DNA of 64,000 bases. Origin: Salinicoccus carnicancri Crm (GTDB taxonomy: Bacteria > Bacillota > Bacilli > Staphylococcales > Salinicoccaceae). Of the stretch, positions 17,246 to 26,372 are shown one piece after another. Position 1 is the stretch's first letter. Each line of letters opens with the position of its first letter. The notes under the pieces were generated by a model. The model was not told where the DNA came from. It made no database searches and was given only the letters and a program-made list of their open reading frames with translations. The translations under genes were made by a program, and so were the position numbers. Location: positions 186,001-250,000 of the forward strand of contig NZ_ANAM01000001.1 of assembly GCF_000330705.1 (NCBI RefSeq). Direction: 5' to 3'.

Positions 17246-18371
17246 ATATGCTGTCGAGTGCCTGTCTTATGTCTGCAATGAGATCGTCAGACTTCTCAAT
17301 GCCAACTGAAAGTCTGAATAATCCCTGGGTAATGCCCCTGTCCTGTCTCTCATCTTCAGTGAGTGCCAGGTGACTGGAGGTCCTCGGATGGGACAATATG
17401 GATTCTACCCCTCCCAGACTTACAGAAACGAGGGGAATATTCAGTTTATCCACGAATTCCTGCGCCTTCGACTCGTCTTTTATCCGGAAGCTTATTACAG
17501 CTCCTCCGTGACTTGCCTGGGACAGATGAAGTGGGTCTCTCCCTGGATAGTAGATATCGCCGACACCTTCATGAGAGTCGAAGAACTGATAAAGCTTTTC
17601 CGTGTTTTCCGTGGACTGCTTCCAGCGGATTGCCAGTGTTTTCAAATGCTGGCCCAGTGTCCAGCAATCATACGTCCCGAGTCCAGTGCCCATGACGACC
17701 TGCATTTCCTGGACACTCGTCTTAAGGTTTTCGTCATTTAAAATGACTGCGCCTGCCAGCACATCGCTGTGCCCCCCGAGAAATTTTGTGGCACTGTGGA
17801 CGACAATATCAGCACCGAGACTGAGCGGATTCTGTCCAAGAGGCGTCATGAATGTATTATCCACTATGGTGATCAGGTTGTTCTTACGTGCTATTTCAAT
17901 GATTTTTCTGATGTCGGTCACCTTTAATGTAGGATTGGAAGGTGTTTCAATATATATTGCTTTCGTATTTTCTGTAATGGCGTCTGTAACGTTATCGGGA
18001 AAGGTTTGATCAACTTCTGAAAAGCTCAGTTTATAACGTTTCAATATGGTTTTGCTCAGTTCATAAGTGCCGCCGTACATATCTACAGGCATTATGATAT
18101 GGTCTCCCGGGGAGCATGTCATCAGTGATGCGGCAATTGCCGACATTCCTGAATTGAATGCGAACCCGTATTTTCCATTTTCAAGCCGTGCAAGCTTCTC
18201 CTCCAATTTCTCTCTGTTCGGATTGCTGTTCCTTACATAAAGATGGGCTTCTTCATCATCAAGGCTCTTGCGTATGAATGCGGTTGAATAATAAAGCGGC
18301 TGGTTGGCAGTGTCATATTCACGACCGCGTTTATTGTCGATGATCATGTCTGTTTCAATTGAGTTCTCCAT
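17244..18371 (-). CDS. metC: Cystathionine beta-lyase, MetC-type
   Basis: PLP enzyme of the Cys/Met metabolism family that would cleave cystathionine to homocysteine, pyruvate and ammonia. The PLP lysine is in [12 protein letters not shown] (near residue 195), with YGGTYEL and the PLP-phosphate region before it. It has 375 residues. It starts three bases after the metI stop, with AAAAGGGG inside metI as ribosome site, so the pair is one operon under the upstream T-box. The lyase role, rather than gamma-synthase, is inferred from its pairing with MetI, as in B. subtilis metIC. Confidence 0.85.
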   Translation of the reverse strand: MENSIETDMIIDNKRGREYDTANQPLYYSTAFIRKSLDDEEAHLYVRNSNPNREKLEEKLARLENGKYGFAFNSGMSAIAASLMTCSPGDHIIMPVDMYGGTYELSKTILKRYKLSFSEVDQTFPDNVTDAITENTKAIYIETPSNPTLKVTDIRKIIEIARKNNLITIVDNTFMTPLGQNPLSLGADIVVHSATKFLGGHSDVLAGAVILNDENLKTSVQEMQVVMGTGLGTYDCWTLGQHLKTLAIRWKQSTENTEKLYQFFDSHEGVGDIYYPGRDPLHLSQASHGGAVISFRIKDESKAQEFVDKLNIPLVSVSLGGVESILSHPRTSSHLALTEDERQDRGITQGLFRLSVGIEKSDDLIADIRQALDSI

Positions 18372-18373
18372 GT

Positions 18374-19465
18374 CTATCCCCTTTTCGATTTATTTATTGC
18401 CTGTATCAGATCGGCTTTGATATCTCCCACATTTTCAACGCCTGTTGAAACCCTCAGCAACTGCTCATCAATGCCTCTTTTGACCTTCTCCTCATCAGGC
18501 ATATCAGCATGAGTCTGTGTGAACGGAAAAGTGATGAATGTTTCTGTGCCGCCCAGACTTTCTGCAAATGTACAGACGTTGATATGTTCAAGCACCCTGG
18601 CCGCACTGTATGCCTCATTAAGACGCAGGCTCAGCATACCTGTTTGGCCCGAATATAACACTTTGTCTACTGTTTGATCTGCAGTAAAGTACTCGGCAAG
18701 AATTTTGGCATTCTCTGTTGCACGTTCCATGCGGAGATGAAGTGTTTTCATCCCTCTCAACAGCAGATAACTGTCAAAAGGCGATAATGTTGCCCCTGTC
18801 ATATTGTGGTGTGCTGCAAGCGTTTCTGCGAGTTGTGCATTCTTTACTGTAACGACGCCAGCAAGTACATCGTTATGGCCGCCGATATACTTGGTTGCAG
18901 AGTGGAGTACGATATCCGCCCCATCCCTGAGAGGTGTATAGTAATATGGCGTCAGAAAAGTGTTATCCAGTATCGTCAATATGCCCCGGTTGTATGCCAG
19001 TTCATATAACGGTTTAAGAGGAACTTCTATCATCGACGGATTTGTCAAGGGTTCGATGAAGAATGCCTTTGTATTTCTATTAATCTCCTCTTCAATTGCA
19101 GGAAGATCGGCAAAATCCACATATTTGAATTTCACGCCATACTGGGATTCATAAAAATCAAAAATCCTGAAAGTACCACCGTATAAGTCAAAACTGACCA
19201 ATACTTCATCACCGGGCCGGAAAAGACCGCACACAAGCTGAATCGCAGCCATACCGCTGGATGTAGCAAATGAAGCAATTCCTTCCTCAAGTTCTGCAAA
19301 TGCCTCCTCGAAATGCGAACGTGTCGGGTTACCGGTCCTGGTATAGTCATAGCCTGTGGATGCCCCGACACTTCTGTGTTCGTATGCTGTAGCAGTGTAA
19401 ATTGGATTGGTGGTTGCCCCTGTGGGGTCAGTGTTAAGCCCTATTTGTGCCAATTTCGTTTCCAT
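18374..19465 (-). CDS. metI: Cystathionine gamma-synthase / O-acetylhomoserine thiolyase, MetI-type
   Basis: PLP enzyme joining an activated homoserine to cysteine (or sulfide). The sequence follows B. subtilis MetI through METKLAQIG, STGYDYTRTGNPTR, HSATKYIGGHNDVLAG (PLP lysine) and FAESLGGTETFITFP. The AUG at 19465 carries AAGGAGGT at ideal spacing. The longer frame from 19516 runs back through the T-box terminator and is not the gene. First gene of metIC, 363 residues. Confidence 0.92.
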   Translation of the reverse strand: METKLAQIGLNTDPTGATTNPIYTATAYEHRSVGASTGYDYTRTGNPTRSHFEEAFAELEEGIASFATSSGMAAIQLVCGLFRPGDEVLVSFDLYGGTFRIFDFYESQYGVKFKYVDFADLPAIEEEINRNTKAFFIEPLTNPSMIEVPLKPLYELAYNRGILTILDNTFLTPYYYTPLRDGADIVLHSATKYIGGHNDVLAGVVTVKNAQLAETLAAHHNMTGATLSPFDSYLLLRGMKTLHLRMERATENAKILAEYFTADQTVDKVLYSGQTGMLSLRLNEAYSAARVLEHINVCTFAESLGGTETFITFPFTQTHADMPDEEKVKRGIDEQLLRVSTGVENVGDIKADLIQAINKSKRG

Positions 19466-19480
19466 TATCACGACCTCCTT

Positions 19481-19748
19481 TATATAAAAAGCCTTCGACA
19501 TCCCTACTGCTTTCAAACAGGATCAGGAGGACGAAAGCCCATCGCGGTACCACCTCATATTCACTGGAACATCACTGTTCCAGCCTCACACAGTATCAAT
19601 CAGTACTGTACCGCTGTATTGGGCGGACCCGCGGCATAATCAGCTGCAGCTCAGGGACCATGTTCATTTCCGCGACAATGCTGCATTTCAGCCTTAGGCA
19701 GCTCTCTGTGAATTGTCCCGGCAACTACTCATCCCATCTATGCCGTTT
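19481..19748 (-). promoter_or_regulatory. T-box riboswitch, probably methionine-specific
   Basis: On the minus strand the conserved T-box AGGTGGTACCGCG (19543-19555) is plain. Upstream lie stem I elements (GATGAGTA, then AGAGAGCTGCC and GAAATGCAGC). A candidate AUG specifier is at 19659-19661 in GAACATGGTCC. Downstream, GCTTTCG can pair with CGAAGGC, followed by a T-run just before the metI ribosome site, forming the terminator. Uncharged tRNA-Met would let metIC be read. Confidence 0.93.
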
Positions 19749-20138
19749 AAGTTTATATTTAAACTGTAAGTTTAGATTAATATACAAATTAAAATAGATA
19801 AAGTCAATGGTATTATCTGATAAATTCAAATTATCCGAAACGAAAGAATATAATGCCATGCGCACAATGAAAAACGGCAAAAATCATTTTTTTCGGCAAC
19901 ATATCCAATGCTTAACAAACATTACAAAAGCAACTGTAAAATATTTTTTTGAAACCTTTTATATCGTCCTTAAAAACCTTCATAAAGGGTTTGTATCGAA
20001 ATAAGCAACGCCGGTCGCACTATCATAACAACATCATTATAAACTGAGTTATATTATGATTTTAATAAAAGGTGGAAAAGACTGCTTATAAAAGTTATAA
20101 TATTAAATAACGATAAAATAATGGGAGACTGGTTACAT
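19749..20138. other. AT-rich intergenic region
   Basis: About 390 bases between the T-box and the RacA-like gene. It holds the metIC promoter side and the upstream region of the next gene. An open frame at 19807-20004 has no ribosome site and an unconvincing product. No terminator or known RNA family is seen. Confidence 0.5.
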
Positions 20139-20930
20139 ATGAGAGAAACTAATCACGCAGTATATTACACAACAGCTCAAGTAAAAGATATGGTGGAACT
20201 TTCCGATCAGAATGTTCGTAAATATGTAAGAATGCTCGAAGAGAGAAAATATGAAGTCGCAAAAGATGAACATAACAGACGCCTTTTTTCACAGGAAGAT
20301 ATCGCTGTGCTGAAAGAATTCATAAAGCTTGCAAAACAGCCCGGCTATACACTGGAGACAGCAGCCGATGAAATCATTGAGAAAGTACCGCATATTGTTT
20401 ATGAGAAAGGGGAAAATGCGCCTGCGAGCGTTACTAATAACGATATAAACAGAATGATCGGTGCTGTGATGGACAAACTCGAAACAATGCAGCAGGAAAA
20501 CCGTGAACTGAAGCATAATGTAAATCATCTTGTTGAAAGGCTCGAAGCCTACAGTAAATATAACGAACCTTTATCCCTTGAATATCGCAGCAGTTCTGAT
20601 GGAGAACAGTTCCCGGACTGGGAAGACGCAGAGGTTTCAACGGAACTGGGTGAGAGCCGTTCCATGGGGGAAATGCCGGAGGAAAAAAATCCTGTACAGG
20701 AGGAAGCTGAGGAGGTTGCTCAGGAAGAAACTGAAAGTGAAGATATTCCGGATGAAGCACCGGATATGGCTGCAGATTCCAAAAATTCAAATATTGATAT
20801 GAGCAGCTATGCCAATGACGAGGGACAAAACAATAGAGAGAACAACGATCGTGAAGAAGGTACAGCTGCCGGAAAAGAAGAAGAGAAAGGCGGATACTTC
20901 AGTAAGTTATTCAGCATCTTCAAGAAATAG
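20139..20930 (+). CDS. MerR-like HTH protein with acidic linker and C-terminal amphipathic tail (RacA-like)
   Basis: A 263-residue protein with three parts. The N terminus is a MerR-type HTH (YYTTAQVKDMVELSDQNVRKYV, with NRRLFSQEDIAVL). A coiled-coil stretch follows (MDKLETMQQENRELKHNVNHL, residues about 110-145). Then comes a long acidic low-complexity linker. The last residues, GGYFSKLFSIFKK, form a likely membrane-binding amphipathic helix. This is the layout of RacA, which tethers chromosome regions to the cell pole membrane. A role in DNA anchoring is inferred from architecture. GGGAGA precedes the AUG at 20139. Confidence 0.7.
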   Translation: MRETNHAVYYTTAQVKDMVELSDQNVRKYVRMLEERKYEVAKDEHNRRLFSQEDIAVLKEFIKLAKQPGYTLETAADEIIEKVPHIVYEKGENAPASVTNNDINRMIGAVMDKLETMQQENRELKHNVNHLVERLEAYSKYNEPLSLEYRSSSDGEQFPDWEDAEVSTELGESRSMGEMPEEKNPVQEEAEEVAQEETESEDIPDEAPDMAADSKNSNIDMSSYANDEGQNNRENNDREEGTAAGKEEEKGGYFSKLFSIFKK

Positions 20931-21269
20931 AAGGTGAATGGGATTGGTCATGCAATTTCAATGATGGAAGCAGGTCATAAGATGGATAAGAATTAGCTTC
21001 AGAGAGGAACGGCGATATTAATCACACTGGCGATCGTGCTCTGACGATACAGATCCGATCGATATCCCAGGCAGATGGGTGGTAATATAAGCAACGCCCA
21101 ACGTTATGATCGGCAACGCCTTTTACACAGTAGTCAAATCAGATGTAAAGGACATATGACGTTACAGAATCAGTATTTAAAAAGCATTGTCCGGCAGAGC
21201 ATGATTATTGGCGAACGTCCTTTTGTTAAAAGAGGGCGTTTTAATTTTCAACGGGGAGGAGAACTGGAA
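20931..21269. other. Intergenic region with a terminator-like hairpin before the SDR gene
   Basis: About 340 bases without a convincing gene. A hairpin at 21214-21248 (AACGTCC..TTTT pairing with AAAA..AGGGCGTT, then a T-rich run) lies 22 bases before the SDR start. It could terminate transcription from upstream or act as a leader attenuator. The long frame from 21075 into the SDR has no ribosome site. Confidence 0.45.
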
Positions 21270-22094
21270 ATGAAAAAGGTAATCTGGATAACCGGTGCCT
21301 CGAGTGGTTTTGGCATGGCAACTGCACTGCAACTTCTGAGGAATACGGAACATAAAATTTGTGTCAGTGCCAGAAGGCATGAATTGTTGGATATCCTTGT
21401 CGAAGAAGGGGGATATGCCTTTCCATTGGATGTAACGGACAGTGTTGAGGTGCACTCGGTCAGACGAAAGATAGAAGATGAGGTGGGGGAGATAGACGCT
21501 GTGCTCGTCAATGCAGGTTACGGGGTGTATGGCCCTGTGGAGGCAGTTCCAAAGGAAGCCGCCCTCCGGCAGTTTGAAGTCAATGTTTTCGGTGCGTTGG
21601 AGACCATTCGTGCTGTACTGCCCGGCATGAGAAAGAATAAGGGAGGACGCATCGTCATTACGAGTTCAACGGCTGCTCATGTATCGAGTGCGGGGATGGG
21701 GTACTATGCTGCAACAAAGCACAGCATCAAAGCTTTGGGTATTGCATTGCGACAGGAAGTGAAGTCATTCGGCATAGATGTCGTAATGATCGAGCCGGGG
21801 GTGGTGGATACACCTTTCGGCAATGTAGCCCTTGACAAAAACTATATCAATACAAAGGATGGGGCGTATGCCCCCCTGATGAAAGAAGTGAAGCAGTACA
21901 TGCTTAGTGCATTACAGCGGGCACCGGGGCCTGAAGAGACACGGGATGTCATGGTCAGGGCGCTTGTCGGGGAAAAGGTCAAGCCCATATACAGGACGAC
22001 GAAAGGGTCACTCGGTCTGACAGCTCTGAGCAGGCTGCTTCCTGCCGCGGCTTACGACTTTATAATACAAGAAGGTATGAAGCGGTTGAAATAG
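21270..22094 (+). CDS. Short-chain dehydrogenase/reductase
   Basis: Classical SDR oxidoreductase of 274 residues. The NAD(P) motif TGASSGFGMATAL is at the N terminus, NAGYG follows near residue 90, then the catalytic Ser in ITSSTAAH and the YxxxK pair in YYAATKHSIKALG. The Arg after CVSAR favours NADP. The substrate is unknown. The AUG at 21270 has GGGGAGGAG upstream and begins just before the cofactor motif. A membrane-protein gene follows closely. Confidence 0.9.
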   Translation: MKKVIWITGASSGFGMATALQLLRNTEHKICVSARRHELLDILVEEGGYAFPLDVTDSVEVHSVRRKIEDEVGEIDAVLVNAGYGVYGPVEAVPKEAALRQFEVNVFGALETIRAVLPGMRKNKGGRIVITSSTAAHVSSAGMGYYAATKHSIKALGIALRQEVKSFGIDVVMIEPGVVDTPFGNVALDKNYINTKDGAYAPLMKEVKQYMLSALQRAPGPEETRDVMVRALVGEKVKPIYRTTKGSLGLTALSRLLPAAAYDFIIQEGMKRLK

Positions 22095-22175
22095 GTGTGT
22101 GCATACTGCTTTATTTCAGAGCGGGATAATGTCATCATGTATGAGACGTCATCACTTTCGGATAGGACGGATATA

Positions 22176-22817
22176 ATGCTTGAATCATTTACAATAGGAT
22201 CCTTTGAAATTCCATCTATGTATGTCGCTCTGGCAGCGGCGTTCCTGATCTCCTATATGATGATATGGAATTCGGAAGAAAAGAAACATCTGTTCAGTCA
22301 TTGGCTGAATGCAGCAATCATCCTTTTTCTGATATATAAATTCTCCTATATCATCTTCAATTGGAATGCATTCATTGGGGAGCCTTTAAGTGTATTTTAT
22401 TATAACGGTGGCCAGCCGGGACTGCTGATGGGGATGATTGTCATGTTCATCTATATGGCATACCGTTCCAACAGCCTGTTCTATGCAGAGTCATACAGCA
22501 TTTTCAGTGTTGCATTCATAACGTTATATGGAGTGTTTGAACTCAGGCTGATCACGCAGCCGCCGTATATCATCATGGCTGTCGCATCGCTTGCGGCCCT
22601 GATTGCAATCTACTTTACCTGGAACAGGTTCAGGGCAATACTGATGGTGTTCATAACGCTTTTCATCGCGCAGATGGTCATCCGCTTCTTCATTTTCAAC
22701 GGAGAGAGCATACTGGCATTGACACTTATGCAGTGGTGGATTCTCGGCAGCATCTTCTATGTACTGCTTACAACGGAAAAAGGCATGAGGGATGAAAATG
22801 GACCGCAGCTCCCATAA
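22176..22817 (+). CDS. Multi-pass membrane protein of unknown function
   Basis: A 213-residue hydrophobic protein with about seven predicted helices starting near residues 12, 38, 72, 98, 125, 150 and 178. The opening LESFTIGSFEIPSMYVALA faintly recalls the Lgt N terminus, but the catalytic Lgt motifs are absent. The AUG at 22176 has AGGACGG upstream; the longer frame from 22095 is less likely. Its stop lies inside the loop of the terminator. No function is assigned. Confidence 0.68.
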   Translation: MLESFTIGSFEIPSMYVALAAAFLISYMMIWNSEEKKHLFSHWLNAAIILFLIYKFSYIIFNWNAFIGEPLSVFYYNGGQPGLLMGMIVMFIYMAYRSNSLFYAESYSIFSVAFITLYGVFELRLITQPPYIIMAVASLAALIAIYFTWNRFRAILMVFITLFIAQMVIRFFIFNGESILALTLMQWWILGSIFYVLLTTEKGMRDENGPQLP

Positions 22818-22836
22818 GGGACACGGTCCATTTTTG
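22795..22836 (+). terminator. Terminator overlapping the end of the membrane-protein gene
   Basis: AAAATGGACCG pairs with CGGTCCATTTT, with the stop codon in the loop, then a T-run. Confidence 0.85.
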
Positions 22837-22855
22837 TATTCTTATGGAAGTTATT

Positions 22856-23854
22856 CTAATAAACCTCTCCACATGTTACGGCCATCAAAGCTTTGATTGT
22901 ATGCATACGGTTTTCCGCCTGTTCAAAGACTTTGGAGTATCCGGCTCTGAATACTTCGTCAGTAACTTCAAAACCACTTTCCCCGAATTTCTCATATACC
23001 ATCTTCCCGATGTCGGTTTCAGTGTTATGGATGGCCGGGAGACAGTGCAGAAAAATAGTATCTGATTTACCGGTCATATCAATCATGTCCTGGTTGACCT
23101 GATACGTGTTCAGAAGTCTATATCTTTCATCCAGCTGTTCCTCTTCACCCATTGAACACCAGACATCGGTATAGATTACATCGCTGCCTATGATGCCCGC
23201 TTCGACATTCGCGGTGATCAGTGATTTACTGCCGGAGATTTGCTGAAGCTCTTTTGCCAGATTTTGAACGGAAATTTCGGGCTGCAGGGAATCGGGCGCC
23301 ACAATATTGATATCCACACCGAGTATCGCTCCGGTAACGAGCAGGGAATGTGCTACGTTATTTCTGCCGTCGCCCACAAATGTGACAGTTTTACCCTGGT
23401 AAGTACCAAGATGCTCCTTGATTGTCAGGAAATCAGCGAGCATCTGTGTCGGATGCCAGTCATTGGTCAGTGCATTCCAGACAGGGATGCCGGAATGTTC
23501 TCCAAGCGCTTCGACCGTCTGCTGTTCAAAGCCTCTGAAGGCAATGCCGTCGAACATGGAACCCAGTACTTTTGCCGTATCCTCTACGGACTCCTTGGCT
23601 CCAAGCTGTAAGTCATTCTTATTAAGGTATTCAACAGTGGCCCCGAGCTTTCCGGCAGCTACAGTGAAAGCGGATCTGGTCCTCGTGGACTGTTTTTCAA
23701 AAATAAGTGCAATTTGCTTCCCGCTCATGAATCGCTGCGGGATACCGTGCTTCTCTTTAGTTTTAAGATGTTCCGCGAAGTCGATAAGCGTCTCAAGCTC
23801 TTCTTTATCAAAGTCATATTCCTTTAAAAAGTTTCTGCTTTGAAAGTTAACCAG
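22856..23854 (-). CDS. Ornithine carbamoyltransferase, start codon unclear
   Basis: Forms citrulline from ornithine and carbamoyl phosphate (or the reverse, if catabolic). The carbamoyl-phosphate motif [14 protein letters not shown], and the ornithine-site motifs DVWCSMG and HCLPA are all present. The first AUG (23728) would lose about 40 family-typical residues. Coding similarity ([15 protein letters not shown]) continues upstream to about 23880, yet no AUG, GUG or UUG is in frame. I list the CUG at 23854. One extra G in the GGGG at 23872-23875 would put a UUG at perfect distance from AGGAG. Whether it is argF or arcB cannot be decided. Confidence 0.8.
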   Translation of the reverse strand: MVNFQSRNFLKEYDFDKEELETLIDFAEHLKTKEKHGIPQRFMSGKQIALIFEKQSTRTRSAFTVAAGKLGATVEYLNKNDLQLGAKESVEDTAKVLGSMFDGIAFRGFEQQTVEALGEHSGIPVWNALTNDWHPTQMLADFLTIKEHLGTYQGKTVTFVGDGRNNVAHSLLVTGAILGVDINIVAPDSLQPEISVQNLAKELQQISGSKSLITANVEAGIIGSDVIYTDVWCSMGEEEQLDERYRLLNTYQVNQDMIDMTGKSDTIFLHCLPAIHNTETDIGKMVYEKFGESGFEVTDEVFRAGYSKVFEQAENRMHTIKALMAVTCGEVY

Positions 23855-24004
23855 TTTTAATTGTTTTGCCGCCCCAAGAAATCATCTCCTAAAAAAGTAA
23901 TTAAAAATTATTATACAATAAAAACACTGAAAATCAAATAAATATTTAAAATATTGCATAAAAATTATATTAAAAACTGGGAATAATTATATATATGCTA
24001 TGGA

Positions 24005-24033
24005 TTGACTTTATCCTGGAAATGACCTAAAAT
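24005..24033 (+). promoter_or_regulatory. Promoter of guaC
   Basis: TTGACT (24005-24010), 17 bases, TAAAAT (24028-24033), about 64 bases before the guaC start. Confidence 0.6.
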
Positions 24034-24040
24034 ACCGAAT

Positions 24041-24080
24041 GGCGAACAAATATTAATGATTATAGCCATAATATTCGTAT
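24041..24080 (+). promoter_or_regulatory. Possible PurR-box pair before guaC
   Basis: GGCGAACAAAT and, on the opposite strand, ATACGAATATT flank the start of the guaC transcript. B. subtilis guaC belongs to the PurR regulon, and PurR boxes contain a central CGAAC. The match is incomplete. Confidence 0.3.
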
Positions 24081-24096
24081 TAAAGGGGTAAAAACC

Positions 24097-25080
24097 ATGG
24101 ATAATGTATTTGATTATGAAGATATTCAGCTGATTCCTAATAAGTGTATCGTAAACAGCCGTTCGGAATGTGATACATCCATAACGCTTGGAAACCATAC
24201 TTTCAAACTTCCTGTCGTGCCGGCAAATATGCAGACCATCATTGATGAAAAGATTGCCCTGACCCTGGCTGAAAAAGGCTATTTCTATATAATGCACCGT
24301 TTCCAGCCGGAGGATCGCATCAATTTTATAAATGATATGCACTCCAAAAATCTGATAGCCTCAATCAGTGTAGGCGTCAAAGAAGAGGAGTATGCATTTA
24401 TCGATCAGCTTCAATCGGAAGGACTCGTCCCTGAGTATATGACAATAGATATCGCACACGGCCATTCGAATGCTGTAATCAGGATGATCGAATACATCAA
24501 AGAACACATACCGGAAACATTCCTCATTGCCGGAAATGTCGGCACACCTGAAGCGGTACGTGAGCTGGAACATGCAGGTGCGGATGCGACAAAAGTAGGC
24601 ATTGGACCGGGCAAAGTGTGTATTACCAAGGTCAAAACCGGTTTTGGCACGGGTGGATGGCAACTTGCTGCCCTGCGCTGGTGTGCAAAGGCTGCCACAA
24701 AACCGATCATTGCCGACGGGGGCATAAGGACACATGGGGATATCGCCAAGTCGGTCCGCTTCGGTGCTTCGATGGTCATGATAGGCTCTCTGTTTGCAGG
24801 CCATGAGGAATCGCCGGGAGAGACTGTTGAAAGGGATGGCAGGAAATACAAAGAATATTTCGGTTCAGCATCTGAATTCCAAAAAGGCGAGAAGAAAAAC
24901 GTCGAAGGGAAAAAGATGTTCGTGGATTATAAAGGGCCCCTCAAAGATACACTGGTTGAAATGCAGCAGGATCTGCAGTCATCGATTTCCTATGCAGGGG
25001 GAAACACCCTTGAGGCGATCCGTACGGTGGATTATGTAATGGTTAAAAACTCCATTTTCAATGGGGATAAAGTCTATTGA
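24097..25080 (+). CDS. guaC: GMP reductase
   Basis: NADPH-dependent deamination of GMP to IMP in purine salvage. It is an (alpha/beta)8 barrel of the IMPDH/GMPR family, 327 residues. The catalytic Cys lies in [11 protein letters not shown] (near residue 175), PANMQTI and [18 protein letters not shown] are typical, and there is no CBS insert, which separates it from IMP dehydrogenase. It has its own promoter and a terminator. Confidence 0.95.
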   Translation: MDNVFDYEDIQLIPNKCIVNSRSECDTSITLGNHTFKLPVVPANMQTIIDEKIALTLAEKGYFYIMHRFQPEDRINFINDMHSKNLIASISVGVKEEEYAFIDQLQSEGLVPEYMTIDIAHGHSNAVIRMIEYIKEHIPETFLIAGNVGTPEAVRELEHAGADATKVGIGPGKVCITKVKTGFGTGGWQLAALRWCAKAATKPIIADGGIRTHGDIAKSVRFGASMVMIGSLFAGHEESPGETVERDGRKYKEYFGSASEFQKGEKKNVEGKKMFVDYKGPLKDTLVEMQQDLQSSISYAGGNTLEAIRTVDYVMVKNSIFNGDKVY

Positions 25081-25084
25081 TATG

Positions 25085-25122
25085 AAGAAACGGGGACTGG
25101 CTTTAGCCAATCCCCGTTTCTT
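25085..25122. terminator. Bidirectional terminator between guaC and tyrA
   Basis: AAGAAACGGGGA..TGGC pairs with GCCA..TCCCCGTTTCTT around TTTA; serves both convergent genes. Confidence 0.9.
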
Positions 25123-25984
25123 ATGTCCAGTCTGATTCATCCAGGTTATGAAGGTCATGATAGCGGTGCCGTGATTCTATCATCATTTCCTGCATCGTCT
25201 CCACATCTTCGTTTTCAATGGCTTTTGTCAGCTGGTCGAGCTGCTCTTTGAAGCCGTCGATATGATTGAGAAGATGGTCTTTATTCATGATGAAGAGCTC
25301 TGGCCATAATTTCTCATTGATGTTGGTGATGCGTGTAAGATCCCTGTAGCTGTCCCCGGTATACGCTTTCGTATCCCGGTTCGTATCATCACTGTTGATG
25401 AGGGATACTGCGATGACATGCGCCAGCTGGCTGGTAAAGCCGATAACTTCATCGTGAAAGTCCGGCGTAATGGATGTCACATTCCTAAAACCGATTTCCC
25501 TGACGAATGAAGATAGCATTTCAATGTTTTCCGGTTTGTTCCCGGGCGTGGGTGTGAACAGGTAGTTCGCGCCCCGGAATACTTCACCGCTTGCGAATGA
25601 AAGACCTCTGTTCTCCCGGCCTGCCATGGGATGTCCAAAGACAAAATCGGCATTATCAGACAGTAGTGGTTCGATTTCTTCAATGATGGAGCGCTTGACT
25701 CCCGTTACATCCGTCAGTATGACATTTTCCTTGAAATAGGGAGCATATTCGGCGACCAGGGATTTCAGGATCATGGGATAGACTGAAAAAATGACCAGGT
25801 CGGCATGCGGGATGATTGATTCGGGCGTTTCATAGCCTTTTTTGATCAACCCGCTGTCTTCAGCATTCCTGAGCGATTCAGCATCGATATCAATGGCATA
25901 TACTTCATGTTCAGGTGCATTCGATTTTATGGCAAGGGCGAATGAGCCCCCGATGTTTCCGAGTCCTGCAATTACTATTTTCAT
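25121..25984 (-). CDS. tyrA: Prephenate dehydrogenase, short form without ACT domain
   Basis: Converts prephenate to 4-hydroxyphenylpyruvate for tyrosine. The NAD motif GLGNIGGSFALAI is at the N terminus, GHPMAGRENRG is the prephenate-site region, and FTSQLAHVIAVSL follows. At 287 residues it stops after the dehydrogenase core, whereas B. subtilis TyrA (about 370) carries a C-terminal ACT domain for feedback. Feedback control may therefore rest on the DAHP synthase next door. It is divergent from the aro leader. Confidence 0.92.
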   Translation of the reverse strand: MKIVIAGLGNIGGSFALAIKSNAPEHEVYAIDIDAESLRNAEDSGLIKKGYETPESIIPHADLVIFSVYPMILKSLVAEYAPYFKENVILTDVTGVKRSIIEEIEPLLSDNADFVFGHPMAGRENRGLSFASGEVFRGANYLFTPTPGNKPENIEMLSSFVREIGFRNVTSITPDFHDEVIGFTSQLAHVIAVSLINSDDTNRDTKAYTGDSYRDLTRITNINEKLWPELFIMNKDHLLNHIDGFKEQLDQLTKAIENEDVETMQEMMIESRHRYHDLHNLDESDWT

Positions 25985-26068
25985 GAATGAACCTCCACTT
26001 CCAATGTATTAGATTAGTATAAACGTAAACAAATTTATGCGCAATGCAATATTTCTGACAATTCTGCA

Positions 26069-26097
26069 TTGACAAAGCAATATGGCTGCTATATAAT
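26069..26097 (+). promoter_or_regulatory. Consensus promoter of the DAHP synthase operon
   Basis: Perfect TTGACA (26069-26074), a 17-base spacer and perfect TATAAT (26092-26097). Transcription should start near 26104, giving a leader of about 290 bases. The strongest promoter in the window by eye. Confidence 0.85.
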
Positions 26098-26131
26098 TGC
26101 TCTCAACACATCTCAAAAGAGGCGATTATAT

Positions 26132-26185
26132 ATGTTACTCACTAAACAACAACAGCATAATCGATTTTACTTTAGCTATTTTTGA
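26132..26185 (+). CDS. Leader peptide rich in Phe and Tyr (17 residues)
   Basis: A tiny frame 28 bases into the predicted transcript, with AGAGG at proper spacing. It encodes MLLTKQQQHNRFYFSYF and a UGA stop. The last six codons are Phe-Tyr-Phe-Ser-Tyr-Phe. This is the composition expected of an attenuation sensor: ribosomes would stall when charged tRNA-Phe or tRNA-Tyr is scarce. It directly precedes a cascade of alternative hairpins and a terminator ahead of DAHP synthase. The function is inferred from position and design. Confidence 0.75.
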   Translation: MLLTKQQQHNRFYFSYF

Positions 26186-26188
26186 TAC

Positions 26189-26372
26189 CGTTTGTACCCA
26201 TCACATTGAGTACAAACGTAAAACGAACCTTTATGTTTGTATCAAGTGATGGCTAAAGCATTTTGTGATGTCTAGCCATTTATCCTAAATAAGTGGCTAG
26301 AGTACCTGTATATTATTTTATAAACTCCACCGCCACTTATTTAAGATATAAGTGGCGGTTTTATTATTATCA
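26189..26372 (+). promoter_or_regulatory. Attenuator with mutually exclusive hairpins and terminator
   Basis: Pairings that exclude one another: (1) CGTTTGTAC 26189-26197 with GTACAAACG 26210-26218; (2) CCATCAC..GTACAAAC 26198-26217 with GTTTGTAT..GTGATGG 26235-26252; (3) ATGGCTA 26249-26255 with TAGCCAT 26273-26279; (4) CTAGCCATTTAT 26272-26283 with ATAAGTGGCTAG 26289-26300; (5) antiterminator AAATAAGTGGC 26287-26297 with GCCACTTATTT 26332-26342; (6) terminator ACCGCCACTTAT 26329-26340 with ATAAGTGGCGGT 26348-26359 and a T-run. It contains no T-box sequence. Pairings 5 and 6 compete directly. Confidence 0.78.

Noticed and set aside
19807-20004. 65-codon plus-strand frame in an AT-rich gap
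   Set aside because: No ribosome site and low-complexity composition.
20001-21098. ATAAGCAACGCC occurring at 20001-20012 and 21087-21098
   Set aside because: Only two copies, 12 bases, no dyad symmetry; probably chance.
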